Origin: Staphylococcus sp. KG4-3 | Lineage (GTDB): Bacteria > Bacillota > Bacilli > Staphylococcales > Staphylococcaceae | Assembly: GCF_033597815.2 (NCBI RefSeq) | Contig: NZ_CP166245.1 | Span: 992,001 to 1,056,000 of the forward strand | DNA length: 64,000 nucleotides | Direction of reading: 5' to 3' | Shown here: positions 20,888 to 33,620 of the stretch, piece after piece | How positions within the stretch are numbered: the stretch's first letter is position 1 | Layout: every line of letters begins with the position of its first letter | Notes under the pieces: model-generated | Databases searched by the model: none | The model's input: the letters and a program-made list of their open reading frames with translations, nothing else | What the model was told of the DNA's origin: nothing | Program-made: the position numbers and the translations under genes

Positions 20888-21547
20888 ATGGATAAAGAAT
20901 ATGTGGTAATCGGCCTAGGCCGATTCGGTGGCAGTATAGTAAGAGAATTAAATGCATTAGACATGGATGTTATGGCAATAGATATGAATGAAGCTCGAGT
21001 AAATGAATACAGTGATATTGCAACACACGCTGTTGTTGCAGATACAACGGATGAAGCTGTAATGAAAAGTTTAGGTATCAGAAACTTTGATCATGTTATT
21101 GTTGCAATTGGAGAGAATATTCAATCTAGTACCTTAACGACTTTAATTTTAAAAGAATTAGGTGTGAAGAAGGTAACAGCAAAAGCACAAAACGATTATC
21201 ATGCCAAAATTTTAAATAAAATTGGTGCTGATACTGTTGTACACCCAGAACGAGATATGGGTAGAAGAATTGCGCATAATGTTGCTAGTGCAAGTGTGTT
21301 AGATTATTTAGAGCTGGCAGATGAACATTCCATCGTTGAAATCAAAGCAAGTGAGAAAATGGCAGGTCAAACAATTATACAATTGGATATTCGTGCACAA
21401 TTTGGCATTAGTATTATTGCTATTAAACGTGGTAGAGAAATCTTAGTATCGCCAGATCCTAACTTAAGTATAGAAATAGGCGATATTTTAATAATGATAG
21501 GACACGATAACGATTTAAATCGTTTCGAGAAAAAAGTAGTGAGGTAA
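20888..21547 (+). CDS. ktrC: Ktr potassium uptake system cytosolic regulatory subunit (RCK protein)
   Basis: This 219-aa protein has an N-terminal RCK/TrkA_N Rossmann domain with the nucleotide-binding GLGRFG at residues 9-14 and acidic strand end (AIDMNE). A C-terminal TrkA_C/RCK_C domain occupies about 135-219. It gates KtrB/KtrD membrane subunits; in S. aureus the equivalent gene directly downstream of cydAB is KtrC, and its RCK_C domain binds c-di-AMP. ATP binds the Rossmann domain. I chose ATG 20888, which has TTGGAGG at good spacing, rather than an earlier in-frame start. No channel gene is adjacent. Confidence 0.9.
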   Translation: MDKEYVVIGLGRFGGSIVRELNALDMDVMAIDMNEARVNEYSDIATHAVVADTTDEAVMKSLGIRNFDHVIVAIGENIQSSTLTTLILKELGVKKVTAKAQNDYHAKILNKIGADTVVHPERDMGRRIAHNVASASVLDYLELADEHSIVEIKASEKMAGQTIIQLDIRAQFGISIIAIKRGREILVSPDPNLSIEIGDILIMIGHDNDLNRFEKKVVR

Positions 21548-21622
21548 CCATTACTAAACTATTAAAGTTAGTAATTTATGAATAGTTATAATAATTATAT
21601 ATTTCATAACAGTTAATAATAG

Positions 21623-21678
21623 AAAATGCGCTTAAAAGCAGCTACTTATAGGATGGCTACTTTTAAGCGCATTTTTTT
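21623..21678 (+). terminator. Terminator after ktrC
   Basis: AAAATGCGCTTAAAAG pairs with CTTTTAAGCGCATTTTTTT over 16 bases; the central part includes a shorter inner hairpin. Confidence 0.88.
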
Positions 21679-21718
21679 AAAGTTACTTAAGAAGTGGTTG
21701 TTTGAAATTCACTAAAAA

Positions 21719-21763
21719 AGATGAAGCTGGGACCTCATTTAAAGTCTCAGCTTCATCTTTTTA
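21719..21763 (-). terminator. Bidirectional terminator after rnjA
   Basis: AGATGAAGCTGGGAC and GTCTCAGCTTCATCTTTTT form a long stem with one wobble and have T runs on both strands. It lies 88 nt beyond the rnjA stop and belongs to the GCTGGGAC-type hairpin family. Confidence 0.82.
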
Positions 21764-21850
21764 TTAGAATTTACTAAACGAATTGTTATTAATTACTTTT
21801 AATTTTTCTTAGGTTTGCTATCGTAAATCAACATTTTGTGCGATGTATTA

Positions 21851-23934
<2,084 letters not shown>

Positions 23935-24437
23935 TTTATTATTTTCCTCCTAAAAATCATCTATTGATTTTCTTTTTATTTTATTGTAAAACCCTAGTGT
24001 TATAAGTGGAATGAAAACGATGAAGATTATAAAATATCATCATTATTTTCAAAACGTGATGTTTACGCTACCATTATATAAATAGAACATACTAGTTATC
24101 CCAGTATGCTGCTAGGGCGATTTTCTTAATTTCGTTCGATTAGAAAAACACAAATATAATTATTTGTATGTTTTCAGTTATCTCTCATTTTACATGATGT
24201 AGTAGAATAAATAAAGCAGTTTTATCTTGTTGCATGCCATTAATACGAACAATTATGCTTATATTTTATAAAGTATGTAAAATTAACTTCTTGTTTTTTC
24301 AGAAAATTTGTAAAAAAATAAGTTTAAGCTTGAGTAAGAAATGAAAGTTATTATAAGATAATAGGGAGAAGGAAAAATTATTGTCATTGCAAAATCAGTA
24401 GATTATCGTAGTGAACGTGATGTTGAGGGTGATAGAA
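23935..24437. other. Long gene-free divergent region between rpoY and the next gene
   Basis: About 500 AT-rich bases hold the promoters of the rpoY-rnjA operon and of the rightward gene. A short dyad CATACT / AGTATG is at about 24088-24108, followed by the relatively GC-rich CTGCTAGGGCGATTTTC. I saw no convincing gene; a 24-codon frame at 24012 has no proper ribosome-binding site. Confidence 0.5.
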
Positions 24438-24710
24438 ATGGATCAAGTGAAGAGAATTGTGGAAGATGTAAAAGTTGAAAAAAAACGAACTGATAAAATA
24501 TTTCAAGATGTAACTTTTGAGGTGCGTGCTGAACAAGTAATCATGTTTTTTAATTATAATGAAATTATTGATAATGTAAATGGAAATCAAATTTATGTAA
24601 AACATAATCATGATCCAGAATTTATAGACATTCAAGAGTTAAATTTATTGAAATCGGAATTAAATGAATTAGAAATTCCTTATCATGAACGTAGAGATGA
24701 CTTTATGTAA
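24438..24710 (+). CDS. Small conserved protein of unknown function
   Basis: This 90-aa acidic protein begins MDQVKRIVEDVKVEKKRTD and contains a Phe/Tyr-rich middle (VIMFFNYNEIIDNV). It has no membrane span, Cys or recognised motif. The ATG at 24438 has GAGGGTGATAG upstream; in-frame ATGs at 24411 and 24420 lack a site. In Bacillus the equivalent slot between rpoY and def holds ykrA, a larger HAD phosphatase, but this protein is not a HAD. It is monocistronic with its own terminator, convergent with def. Function is unknown. Confidence 0.75.
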   Translation: MDQVKRIVEDVKVEKKRTDKIFQDVTFEVRAEQVIMFFNYNEIIDNVNGNQIYVKHNHDPEFIDIQELNLLKSELNELEIPYHERRDDFM

Positions 24711-24758
24711 AAATACCGTTAGCAACTTGAAATTATCAAATTGCTAACGGTATTTTTT
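24711..24758 (+). terminator. Bidirectional terminator between the small gene and def
   Basis: AAATACCGTTAGCAA and TTGCTAACGGTATTTTTT form a 15-bp stem directly after the stop codon. Confidence 0.9.
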
Positions 24759-24771
24759 AAACCTGAATAAG

Positions 24772-25323
24772 CTAGACTTCTACTGCATCATCGTGTGGTT
24801 GAAGTGGATTGTTTTGATCAATGTGATCATAGAACATAACGCCATTGATATGGTCAATTTCATGTTGAACCACAATTGCTGGGTAGCCTTTCAGACGTAA
24901 TTTAACTTCTTTACCATCAATATCAGTAGCTTTTACTGTAATTCTATTCTTACGATGGACAAGTCCGGGAATATTTTCATCTACGCTTAAGCAGCCCTCG
25001 CCAGTAGGTAAATAAGCTTCTTGAATACTATGACTTACTACTTTTGGATTAACTAACATAAGGTCATAACTTTTACCACTGCCATCATCTGGTAAATATA
25101 CAGCTATCATTTTTTTAGAAACATTGATTTGAGGGGCCGCTAGTCCCACGCCTGAACGCAATCCGTATTTATTAGCAGTTTCCTCATCTTGACTATTAAT
25201 TAAAAATTCTCGCATTGATTTCAATATATTGCGATTTTCCTCAGAAATCGGTAACGGCACATCTTGTGCTTTTTGTCGAAGTGTTGGATGTCCATCACGG
25301 ATAATATCTTTCATTGTTAACAT
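24772..25323 (-). CDS. def: Peptide deformylase
   Basis: Deformylase removes the formyl group from nascent N-formyl-methionine. The 183-aa protein has the three family motifs: GVGLAAPQ at 58-65, EGCLS with metal ligand Cys111, and QHEIDH with ligands His154 and His158 and catalytic Glu155. The insertion around 65-85 marks the type II (Gram-positive) enzyme. I chose ATG 25323 (MLTMKD), which matches the S. aureus start and has GGAAGGTG upstream; twelve earlier in-frame codons are not needed. It is single-gene and divergent from ykyA. Confidence 0.96.
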   Translation of the reverse strand: MLTMKDIIRDGHPTLRQKAQDVPLPISEENRNILKSMREFLINSQDEETANKYGLRSGVGLAAPQINVSKKMIAVYLPDDGSGKSYDLMLVNPKVVSHSIQEAYLPTGEGCLSVDENIPGLVHRKNRITVKATDIDGKEVKLRLKGYPAIVVQHEIDHINGVMFYDHIDQNNPLQPHDDAVEV

Positions 25324-25446
25324 TTGTTCATACACCTTCCTTAATATAAAATATACCAAAACTTAATAGGAAAAATACAGTAATAGATTTGATTTATCAT
25401 AAAATATTATATAATATATCATACAAATAAAGGAGGATTTCTCAAA

Positions 25447-26073
25447 ATGAAATTAAAATATGGCATCGGTGCAGTAATTGCTTCTACAATGTTAGTCGCA
25501 GGTTGTACAACAGATAAAGGTGAAATTAAAGACTACAATGAAAAAGTACAAAAAGCATTTGATGAAGAGAAACCTGTTTCATCAGTGGGTAAAAAATTAA
25601 ATAGCCTCGAGCAAGAAAAACAAAAATTAGTAAAAGAAATAAACGGAAAAGACCAGCAAGAAGTTAAAGAAACTTCAAAAAAAGTTGTAGATAACGTAGA
25701 GGAAAGGAAAAAAGAGTTTAAAAAAGAAGAAAAAGCTCTTAATGACTCTGAAAAAGAATTTAAAAAAGCACAAGAACATGTCGACAATATAAGTGATAAA
25801 CAAAAGAAAAAAGAAGTTGAAGAATTGAATAATGCACTTAAAGATAAGTATAAAGCGCACGACAATTATTCTAAAGCTTATAAAAATATTTTGGCTAAAG
25901 AAAAAGATATGTTCAAGTACACATCAGGTAATCAAGTGGATCAATCTGAAATTGATAAAAAGTCAGAAGCAGTATCAAAATCATATAAAGATATGAATAA
26001 AGCATTTAAAGAATATTCAAATGCAATGAACAAAGTTAATCAAGAAAAAGAAGATGTTGATAGTCTTGCTTAA
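25447..26073 (+). CDS. ykyA: YkyA-family lipoprotein
   Basis: The 208-aa precursor has a signal peptide ending in the lipobox LVAGC, so Cys20 is the lipidated residue. The mature part is very rich in Lys and Glu and consists almost wholly of predicted coiled-coil helices. The position between def and pdhA is that of B. subtilis ykyA, a predicted cell-wall-associated lipoprotein of unknown function. A perfect AAAGGAGG precedes the ATG. Some annotations treat the family as cell-wall-binding; there is no direct motif for this here. Confidence 0.85.
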   Translation: MKLKYGIGAVIASTMLVAGCTTDKGEIKDYNEKVQKAFDEEKPVSSVGKKLNSLEQEKQKLVKEINGKDQQEVKETSKKVVDNVEERKKEFKKEEKALNDSEKEFKKAQEHVDNISDKQKKKEVEELNNALKDKYKAHDNYSKAYKNILAKEKDMFKYTSGNQVDQSEIDKKSEAVSKSYKDMNKAFKEYSNAMNKVNQEKEDVDSLA

Positions 26074-26259
26074 AAATTGAATGCAATACATTTGAAATTT
26101 GCGTTAATTGATTATAGCATAAACATTGGGTGCGCTTACATTTAATGGAAGGTTTTAGAATCAGCCACAGAAATTTTAGTGGTACAGTGTTATAATTTTC
26201 ATTAGTACAGATTGAAAAACTGTATCCATTTTGAGTATTACAGAACTTTTTCAAATTGT

Positions 26260-26288
26260 TTAACAGTGTAACAGTTTTGTGGTACAAT
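26260..26288 (+). promoter_or_regulatory. Promoter of the pdh operon
   Basis: TTAACA (26260-26265) is 17 bases from TACAAT (26283-26288). The -10 is preceded by TGG, an extended -10. The start site would be about 45 nt before the pdhA ATG. Confidence 0.7.
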
Positions 26289-26339
26289 GTGATAGGATAA
26301 AATGAATTTCTACTATACGGGAAAGGTTTGGTGAATTGA

Positions 26340-27452
<1,113 letters not shown>

Positions 27453-27455
27453 CCG

Positions 27456-28433
27456 ATGGCACAAATGACAATGGTTCAAGCGATTAATAATGCGCTTAAA
27501 ACCGAATTACAAAATGATGAAAATGTCTTACTTTTCGGTGAAGACGTCGGTGTTAACGGTGGTGTTTTCCGTGTAACTGAAGGTTTACAAAAAGAATTCG
27601 GTGAAGATCGTGTATTCGATACACCTTTAGCGGAATCTGGTATTGGTGGTTTAGCTCTAGGTTTAACTACACAAGGATACCGTCCAGTTATGGAAATACA
27701 ATTCTTAGGATTTGTATTTGAAGTATTCGACTCTGTAGCAGGACAAATTGCGCGTACGCGTTTCCGTTCTGGTAACTCTAAACAAGCTCCAGTTACAATT
27801 CGTGCACCATTTGGTGGCGGTGTGCATACACCAGAATTACACGCTGATAACTTAGAAGGTATTTTAGCTCAATCACCTGGTTTACACGTGGTAATCCCTT
27901 CAAATCCATACGACGCTAAAGGATTATTAATTTCTGCAATTAGAAGTAATGACCCAGTTGTATATTTAGAGCACATGAAATTATATCGTTCTTTCCGTGA
28001 CGAAGTACCTGAAGAAGAGTACACAATTGAAATCGGAAAAGCTAGCGTAAAACAAGAAGGTAATGACATCACACTTATTGCATACGGTGCAATGGTACAA
28101 GAGTCATTAAAAGCAGCAGAAGAATTAGAAAAAGAAGGTTACTCAGTAGAAGTAATTGATTTACGTACTGTTCAACCAATTGATATTGAAACACTTGTCG
28201 CTTCAGTTGAAAAAACTGGTCGTGCGGTAGTAGTTCAAGAAGCTCAACGTCAAGCTGGTGTTGGTGCAACAGTTGCATCTGAATTAGCTGAGCGTTCAAT
28301 TCTTTCATTAGAAGCTCCTATTGCAAGAGTTGCAGCGGCTGACACTGTCTATCCGTTTACACAAGCTGAAAATGTTTGGTTACCAAACAAAAACGATATC
28401 ATTGAAAAAGCGAAAGAAACATTAGAATTTTAA
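27456..28433 (+). CDS. pdhB: Pyruvate dehydrogenase E1 component beta subunit
   Basis: PdhB (325 aa) is the second E1 subunit. It starts with [11 protein letters not shown] and has the transketolase pyrimidine-binding [20 protein letters not shown], in which the ThDP-activating Glu lies. The conserved [14 protein letters not shown] loop and the C-terminal transketolase domain follow. GAGAAGGAG lies before the ATG within the end of pdhA. After pdhB comes a 133-nt gap with a hairpin, the only large break within the cluster. Confidence 0.97.
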   Translation: MAQMTMVQAINNALKTELQNDENVLLFGEDVGVNGGVFRVTEGLQKEFGEDRVFDTPLAESGIGGLALGLTTQGYRPVMEIQFLGFVFEVFDSVAGQIARTRFRSGNSKQAPVTIRAPFGGGVHTPELHADNLEGILAQSPGLHVVIPSNPYDAKGLLISAIRSNDPVVYLEHMKLYRSFRDEVPEEEYTIEIGKASVKQEGNDITLIAYGAMVQESLKAAEELEKEGYSVEVIDLRTVQPIDIETLVASVEKTGRAVVVQEAQRQAGVGATVASELAERSILSLEAPIARVAAADTVYPFTQAENVWLPNKNDIIEKAKETLEF

Positions 28434-28442
28434 TATACTCAT

Positions 28443-28476
28443 TGAATGGAGTAGCGTATACGATACTCCATTCAAG
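28443..28476 (+). other. Hairpin between pdhB and pdhC
   Basis: TTGAATGGAGTA and TACTCCATTCAA form a perfect 12-bp stem with a ten-base loop. There is no T run after it, so it looks more like an mRNA processing or stability element than a full terminator. Confidence 0.7.
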
Positions 28477-28566
28477 TTTATATATACAACAAAGAAGGTA
28501 TGAGTAGTATATCTCAACCTGTTTTCTAATTTTTGACTTAATATGAATTTTTAGGAGGATAATAAC

Positions 28567-29862
28567 GTGGCATTTGAATTTAAATTACCCGACATTGGTG
28601 AAGGTATCCACGAAGGTGAAATTGTAAAATGGTTTGTTAAAGCTGGAGATACAATTGAAGAAGATGATGTATTAGCTGAAGTACAAAATGATAAATCAGT
28701 TGTAGAAATTCCATCTCCTGTTTCAGGTACTATTGAAGAAGTTTTAGTAGACGAAGGTACTGTAGCAGTTGTTGGTGATACAATTGTTAAAATCGATGCA
28801 CCAGATGCAGAAGATATGCAATTTAAAGGTAGCGAAAGTGACGAAGCTGCTAGTGAAGAAACAGAGGCGCCAGCAGAAGAAAGTACACCAGAAGCACCTG
28901 CACAATCTTCAAATAATGAAGAAGTAGATGAAAGCAAACGCGTTAAAGCGATGCCTTCAGTTCGTAAATATGCACGTGAAAAAGGCGTTAATATTAAAGC
29001 TGTTTCAGGTTCAGGTAAAAACGGACGTACTACTAAAGAAGACGTTGACGCTTACTTAAATGGTGGTCAATCAACTGCTTCAAACGAAAGTGCAGCAGCT
29101 AGCGAAGAAACAACTAGCACAAGCGCTTCACAACCAGCAGCAGTTTCGACTGAAGGGGAATACCCAGAAACTACTGAAAAAATACCTGCAATGCGTAAAG
29201 CAATTGCTAAAGCAATGGTTAACTCAAAACACACTGCACCACACGTAACATTAATGGATGAAATTGATGTTCAAGAATTATGGGATCACCGTAAAAAATT
29301 CAAAGAAGTTGCAGCTGAACAAGGTACTAAATTAACTTTCTTACCTTACGTTGTAAAAGCACTTGTTTCTGCACTTAAAAAATATCCAGCACTTAACACA
29401 GAATTCAATGAAGAAGCTGGCGAAATCGTGCATAAACATTACTGGAATATTGGTATCGCAGCTGATACAGATAGAGGTTTATTAGTACCAGTAGTTAAAA
29501 ATGCTGATCGCAAATCTATGTTTGCAATTTCAGATGAAATTAACGAACTTGCTGTTAAAGCTCGTGACGGTAAATTATCAGCTGATGAAATGAAAGGTGC
29601 TACTTGTACAATCAGTAACATCGGTTCAGCTGGTGGACAATGGTTCACACCAGTTATCAATAACCCAGAAGTTGCAATCTTAGGTATCGGACGCATTGCA
29701 CAAAAACCTATCGTTAAAGATGGTGAAATTGTTGCAGCTCCAGTATTATCATTATCATTAAGCTTTGACCACAGACAAATTGATGGTGCTACTGGACAAA
29801 ATGCTATGAATCATATTAAACGTTTATTAAATAATCCAGAATTATTATTAATGGAGGGGTAA
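28567..29862 (+). CDS. pdhC: Dihydrolipoamide acetyltransferase (PDH E2)
   Basis: E2 (431 aa) has one N-terminal lipoyl domain (1-78) with the lipoylated Lys43 in [10 protein letters not shown]. An Ala/Glu/Pro-rich flexible linker follows, then the peripheral-subunit-binding domain (about 127-162, [13 protein letters not shown]), a second Ser/Ala/Thr linker, and the catalytic domain ending with the active-site DHRQIDG. The start is GTG 28567, preceded by a strong TAGGAGG. pdhD starts 3 nt after. The linkers are longer in Ser/Thr than usual but intact. Confidence 0.97.
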   Translation: MAFEFKLPDIGEGIHEGEIVKWFVKAGDTIEEDDVLAEVQNDKSVVEIPSPVSGTIEEVLVDEGTVAVVGDTIVKIDAPDAEDMQFKGSESDEAASEETEAPAEESTPEAPAQSSNNEEVDESKRVKAMPSVRKYAREKGVNIKAVSGSGKNGRTTKEDVDAYLNGGQSTASNESAAASEETTSTSASQPAAVSTEGEYPETTEKIPAMRKAIAKAMVNSKHTAPHVTLMDEIDVQELWDHRKKFKEVAAEQGTKLTFLPYVVKALVSALKKYPALNTEFNEEAGEIVHKHYWNIGIAADTDRGLLVPVVKNADRKSMFAISDEINELAVKARDGKLSADEMKGATCTISNIGSAGGQWFTPVINNPEVAILGIGRIAQKPIVKDGEIVAAPVLSLSLSFDHRQIDGATGQNAMNHIKRLLNNPELLLMEG

Positions 29863-29865
29863 AAC

Positions 29866-31272
29866 ATGGTAGTTGGAGATTTCCCAATTGAAACAGACAC
29901 TATTGTAATCGGAGCAGGACCTGGCGGATATGTTGCGGCAATTCGTGCAGCACAATTAGGTCAAAAAGTAACAATCGTAGAAAAAGGCGAACTTGGTGGT
30001 GTATGTCTAAACGTAGGATGTATTCCTTCGAAAGCGTTATTGCATGCTTCGCATCGTTATGACGAAACTAAGAACTCTGAAAATTTAGGTGTAATCGCTG
30101 AAAGTGTTTCACTAAAATTTGATAAAGTTCAAGAATTCAAACAATCAGTTGTTAAGAAATTAACTGGTGGTGTTGAAGGATTATTAAAAGGTAATAAAGT
30201 TGAAATCGTAAAAGGTGAAGCTTACTTTGTTGATAACAATAGCCTACGTGTTATGGATGAGAAAAGTGCTCAAACTTATAACTTCAAAAACGCGATTATT
30301 GCAACTGGTTCTAGACCAATTGAAATCCCTAACTTCAAATTTGGTAACCGCGTAATCGATTCTACTGGCGCTCTAAATTTACAAGAAGTTCCTGGTAAAT
30401 TAGTTGTCGTTGGTGGTGGTTATATTGGTTCAGAATTAGGAACTGCTTTTGCTAACTTTGGTTCAGAAGTTACTATCTTAGAAGGTGCAAAAGACATCTT
30501 AGGCGGTTTCGAAAAACAAATGACGCAACCTGTTAAAAAAGGTATGAAAGAAAAAGGCGTTGAAATTGTAACTGAAGCAATGGCTAAATCTGCTGAAGAA
30601 ACTGAAAATGGTGTTAAAATAACTTATGAAGTAAAAGGCGAAGAACAAACAATCGATGCTGATTACGTATTAGTTACTGTAGGACGTCGTCCTAACACTG
30701 ACGAATTAGGCTTAGAAGAGTTAGGCCTTAAATTTGCAGATCGTGGATTATTAGAAGTAGATAAACAAAGCCGTACTTCAGCTGAAAACATTTTTGCAAT
30801 TGGTGATATCGTTCCTGGTTTACCACTTGCACATAAAGCTAGCTATGAAGCTAAAGTTGCTGCTGAAGTAATCGCTGGTGAAGCATCTGAAGTAGACTAC
30901 ATTGGTATGCCTGCTGTATGCTTCACTGAACCAGAACTTGCTACTGTAGGTTACACTGAAGCTCAAGCTAAAGAAGAAGGTTTAGCAGTTACAGCTTCTA
31001 AATTCCCTTATGCAGCTAATGGTCGTGCTTTATCATTAGATGATACAACTGGATTTGTTAAATTGTTAACACTTAAAGAAGACAATACATTAGTAGGTGC
31101 TCAAGTAGTTGGTACTGGCGCTTCAGATATTATTTCTGAATTAGGTTTAGCAATTGAATCAGGTATGAATGCTGAAGACTTATCTTTAACTATTCATGCT
31201 CACCCAACATTAGGTGAAATGTCTATGGAAGCTGCTGAAAAAGCATTAGGATTACCTATCCATACAATGTAA
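29866..31272 (+). CDS. pdhD: Dihydrolipoamide dehydrogenase (PDH E3)
   Basis: E3 (468 aa) re-oxidises dihydrolipoamide with NAD+. The FAD motif [10 protein letters not shown] (17-26) precedes the redox-active disulfide Cys47-Cys52 in [16 protein letters not shown]. The NAD-binding [10 protein letters not shown] is near 184-193. The catalytic His-Glu is in HAHPTLGE close to the C terminus. The gene has GGAGGGG before the ATG and closes the operon; three hairpins follow. Confidence 0.98.
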   Translation: MVVGDFPIETDTIVIGAGPGGYVAAIRAAQLGQKVTIVEKGELGGVCLNVGCIPSKALLHASHRYDETKNSENLGVIAESVSLKFDKVQEFKQSVVKKLTGGVEGLLKGNKVEIVKGEAYFVDNNSLRVMDEKSAQTYNFKNAIIATGSRPIEIPNFKFGNRVIDSTGALNLQEVPGKLVVVGGGYIGSELGTAFANFGSEVTILEGAKDILGGFEKQMTQPVKKGMKEKGVEIVTEAMAKSAEETENGVKITYEVKGEEQTIDADYVLVTVGRRPNTDELGLEELGLKFADRGLLEVDKQSRTSAENIFAIGDIVPGLPLAHKASYEAKVAAEVIAGEASEVDYIGMPAVCFTEPELATVGYTEAQAKEEGLAVTASKFPYAANGRALSLDDTTGFVKLLTLKEDNTLVGAQVVGTGASDIISELGLAIESGMNAEDLSLTIHAHPTLGEMSMEAAEKALGLPIHTM

Positions 31273-31304
31273 TTTCTTTAGAATTTCATACTAGAATTAA
31301 AAAA

Positions 31305-31449
31305 AGAATGTGACATAACAAGTATTTGTTATCACACTCTGGTAAAAATGTTTGTGATTGAGCATAGCTTAAATTAAGTTATGCTCATCGTAATCATTTA
31401 TTGCCAATATGACAATTGAGTCCGGGACATAAATAGATGTCTCGGATTT
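31305..31449 (+). terminator. Triple-hairpin termination region after pdhD
   Basis: Three dyads follow one another: GTGACATAACAA/TTTGTTATCAC (about 31310-31338), the near-palindrome GAGCATAGCTTAA/TTAAGTTATGCTC (31358-31384), and GAGTCCGGGACAT/ATGTCTCGGATTTTTTC (31412-31449). The last has the T run and is the likely terminator. The surrounding 260 nt hold no gene. Confidence 0.75.
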
Positions 31450-31533
31450 TTTCTGTATATACCATTTAGATGATACAAAATATTTGTTTAAAATATAATG
31501 AAGATAAGTCAGTTGAATCGGAGGTAAAGAACA

Positions 31534-31806
31534 ATGGAATATCAATATCCAATAGATTTAGATTGGACAAATGATGAGATGATGCAAGTCGTGTCATTTT
31601 TCAATGCTGTTGAAGCTTATTATGAATCTAAAGTTGAAGGGCAACGCGTACTAGATCGTTATAAGCAATTTAAAGAAATTGTACCTGGCAAAGCTGAAGA
31701 GAAACAGATCTTTAAAGAATTTGAAAATAGTAGTGGTTATAACAGTTATCAAGTAGTTAAAGCGGTACAAACTTCACCAGAACAAAGATATTTTTCAGCA
31801 AAATAA
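31534..31806 (+). CDS. yktA: UPF0223 family protein YktA
   Basis: The 90-aa protein begins [31 protein letters not shown], the conserved opening of the UPF0223 family (B. subtilis YktA), a small all-helical protein of unknown function. GGAGGTAA precedes the ATG. The pdhD-yktA neighbourhood is preserved from Bacillus, where yktB and yktC follow; here pot and mntH genes separate yktA from yktB. It has its own terminator. Confidence 0.88.
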   Translation: MEYQYPIDLDWTNDEMMQVVSFFNAVEAYYESKVEGQRVLDRYKQFKEIVPGKAEEKQIFKEFENSSGYNSYQVVKAVQTSPEQRYFSAK

Positions 31807-31825
31807 AAATAACTATTGTCATAAT

Positions 31826-31898
31826 AGCTATATTCTGATATTTTTATTAAGCATTAAACAAAATGTTTGATAAGAGTAAACAGAATATAGCTTTTTAT
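31826..31898 (+). terminator. Terminator after yktA
   Basis: AGCTATATTCTG (31826-31837) pairs with CAGAATATAGCT (31881-31892), followed by TTTTTATTTTTTTT. An inner AAACA/TGTTT helix sits in the loop. Confidence 0.82.
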
Positions 31899-31912
31899 TT
31901 TTTTAAGACCAT

Positions 31913-31955
31913 AAATTATAGTTATGATAAAAATTAAAATTTTTCACTATAATTT
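31913..31955 (+). promoter_or_regulatory. Nested palindrome overlapping the promoter of the pot regulator
   Basis: Outer arms AAATTATAGT (31913-31922) and ACTATAATTT (31946-31955) are perfectly complementary. Inner arms AAAAATT (31929-31935) and AATTTTT (31938-31944) are also complementary. The right outer arm contains TATAAT (31948-31953), a -10 box 19 nt upstream of the SD-proximal region of the regulator gene. This is a plausible operator for autoregulation; that is inference. Confidence 0.55.
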
Positions 31956-31973
31956 TTTGAAAAGGTGAAATTA

Positions 31974-32513
31974 ATGGATATAGGTAAAAAAATTAAGAAT
32001 TTACGTATCATTAAGCATTTAACACAAGAAGAATTAGCAGAACGTACTGACTTATCAAAAGGTTATATATCACAAATAGAAAGTCAACATGCATCGCCAA
32101 GTATGGAAACCTTTTTGAGCATATTAGAAGTATTGGGCACGGCTCCCAGTGATTTTTTCAAAGAACCACGAACAGAAAAAGTGTTATATAAAAAGGCATC
32201 ACAAGTTACTTATGATGAATATGATAAAGGATATATATTAAATTGGCCGGTTACACAATCTAATGAATTTGAAATGGAACCATTATTACTAACGTTGAAA
32301 GGAAATGCTTCATATAAAAACTTTGAACCTTCAGAATCAGATACTTTTATCTATTGTTTAAAAGGGCAAATTACTTTGAAATTAGGTGATAATGAGCACC
32401 ATGCTGTAGAAGGCGATGCGCTTTATTTTAAGGCTAACCAGTTACATAGATTAATAAACCCAACATCAGAAGAAGCTCAAGTGATGATAGTCGTTACTGC
32501 TTCTTATTTATAG
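31974..32513 (+). CDS. XRE-family regulator with C-terminal cupin, first gene of the polyamine transport operon
   Basis: The 179-aa protein has an N-terminal XRE helix-turn-helix (about 3-60, IKNLRIIKHLTQEELAERTDLSKGYISQIE) and a C-terminal cupin (about 105-179) that probably binds a small ligand. The same architecture occurs in PuuR-like polyamine regulators. It lies 12 nt before potA in the same direction, so it likely senses polyamine and controls potABCD and itself. ATG 31974 has AAAGGTGA at good spacing. Ligand and operator are inferred from context. Confidence 0.85.
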   Translation: MDIGKKIKNLRIIKHLTQEELAERTDLSKGYISQIESQHASPSMETFLSILEVLGTAPSDFFKEPRTEKVLYKKASQVTYDEYDKGYILNWPVTQSNEFEMEPLLLTLKGNASYKNFEPSESDTFIYCLKGQITLKLGDNEHHAVEGDALYFKANQLHRLINPTSEEAQVMIVVTASYL

Positions 32514-32525
32514 GAGGATATATAC

Positions 32526-33620
32526 ATGGAACCTTTATTATCTTTCAAATCTGTAAGTAAAAGTTATGATGATTTACAGATTTTAGACAAGATTGATATT
32601 GATATAGAGTCAGGTCATTTTTATACACTACTTGGACCATCAGGTTGTGGTAAAACTACCATATTAAAACTCATTGCTGGCTTTGAGGCTGCAGATAATG
32701 GAGAGATTATTTATCAAAACAAGAAAATAAACCAAACACCGGCAAATAAACGTAAAGTAAATACAGTATTTCAGGATTATGCGTTATTTCCACACCTTAA
32801 TGTTTATGACAATATAGCTTTTGGATTAAAACTTAAAAAAATGAGTAAGTCTGAAATTAAAAGGAAAGTTGAAGAAGCTTTACAGCTTGTGAAATTAACA
32901 GGGTATGAGACACGCACAATTGATGGTATGAGTGGTGGTCAAAAACAACGCATAGCAATTGCACGAGCTATAGTTAATGAGCCTGAAATACTATTATTAG
33001 ATGAATCGTTGTCTGCACTGGATTTAAAGTTACGTACACAAATGCAATATGAGTTAAGAGAGATACAATCCAGATTAGGGATAACGTTTATTTTTGTAAC
33101 TCATGACCAAGAGGAAGCCTTGGCTCTTAGTGATTATATCTTTGTTATGAAAGATGGTAAAATTCAACAATTCGGCACACCAACTGATATTTATGATGAA
33201 CCGGTCAATCGCTTCGTGGCAGACTTTATAGGAGAATCTAATATTGTTGAAGGTACAATGATTGATGACTATTTAGTTAATATTTATGGTCAAGATTTTG
33301 ACTGTGTTGATATGGGCATAGCTTCTCAGAAAAAGGTTGAGGTTGTTATAAGACCAGAAGATATTAGTTTGATAACAGCTGCAGAAGGTTTATTTGAGGT
33401 CACTGTTGATTCGATGCTATTTAGAGGAGTTCACTATGAAATTAATTGTATAGACAGAAAAGGCTATGAATGGATGATTCATTCCACTAAAAAAGCAGAA
33501 ATAGGAAGTAAAGTTGGCTTGTATTTTGATCCTGAAGCGATTCATATTATGGTCCCAGGAGAAACTGAAGCAGAATTTGATCAACGTATCGAAAGTTATG
33601 AGGAGCATAACCATGCGTAA
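32526..33620 (+). CDS. potA: Spermidine/putrescine ABC transporter ATP-binding protein
   Basis: PotA (364 aa) has Walker [10 protein letters not shown] at 38-46, signature MSGGQKQR, Walker B ILLLDES and the switch His in [11 protein letters not shown]-terminal TOBE domain from about 275 ([10 protein letters not shown]) is the regulatory region typical of this importer family. AGGAGG precedes the ATG. The stop overlaps potB by 8 nt (ATGCGTAA). The complex imports polyamines; which one is not determined here. Confidence 0.93.
   Translation: MEPLLSFKSVSKSYDDLQILDKIDIDIESGHFYTLLGPSGCGKTTILKLIAGFEAADNGEIIYQNKKINQTPANKRKVNTVFQDYALFPHLNVYDNIAFGLKLKKMSKSEIKRKVEEALQLVKLTGYETRTIDGMSGGQKQRIAIARAIVNEPEILLLDESLSALDLKLRTQMQYELREIQSRLGITFIFVTHDQEEALALSDYIFVMKDGKIQQFGTPTDIYDEPVNRFVADFIGESNIVEGTMIDDYLVNIYGQDFDCVDMGIASQKKVEVVIRPEDISLITAAEGLFEVTVDSMLFRGVHYEINCIDRKGYEWMIHSTKKAEIGSKVGLYFDPEAIHIMVPGETEAEFDQRIESYEEHNHA

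Noticed and set aside
25533-25865. Hydrophobic frames antisense to the ykyA lipoprotein
   Set aside because: Same effect: the reverse complement of a Lys/Glu-rich coding sequence gives false hydrophobic frames; no start signal.
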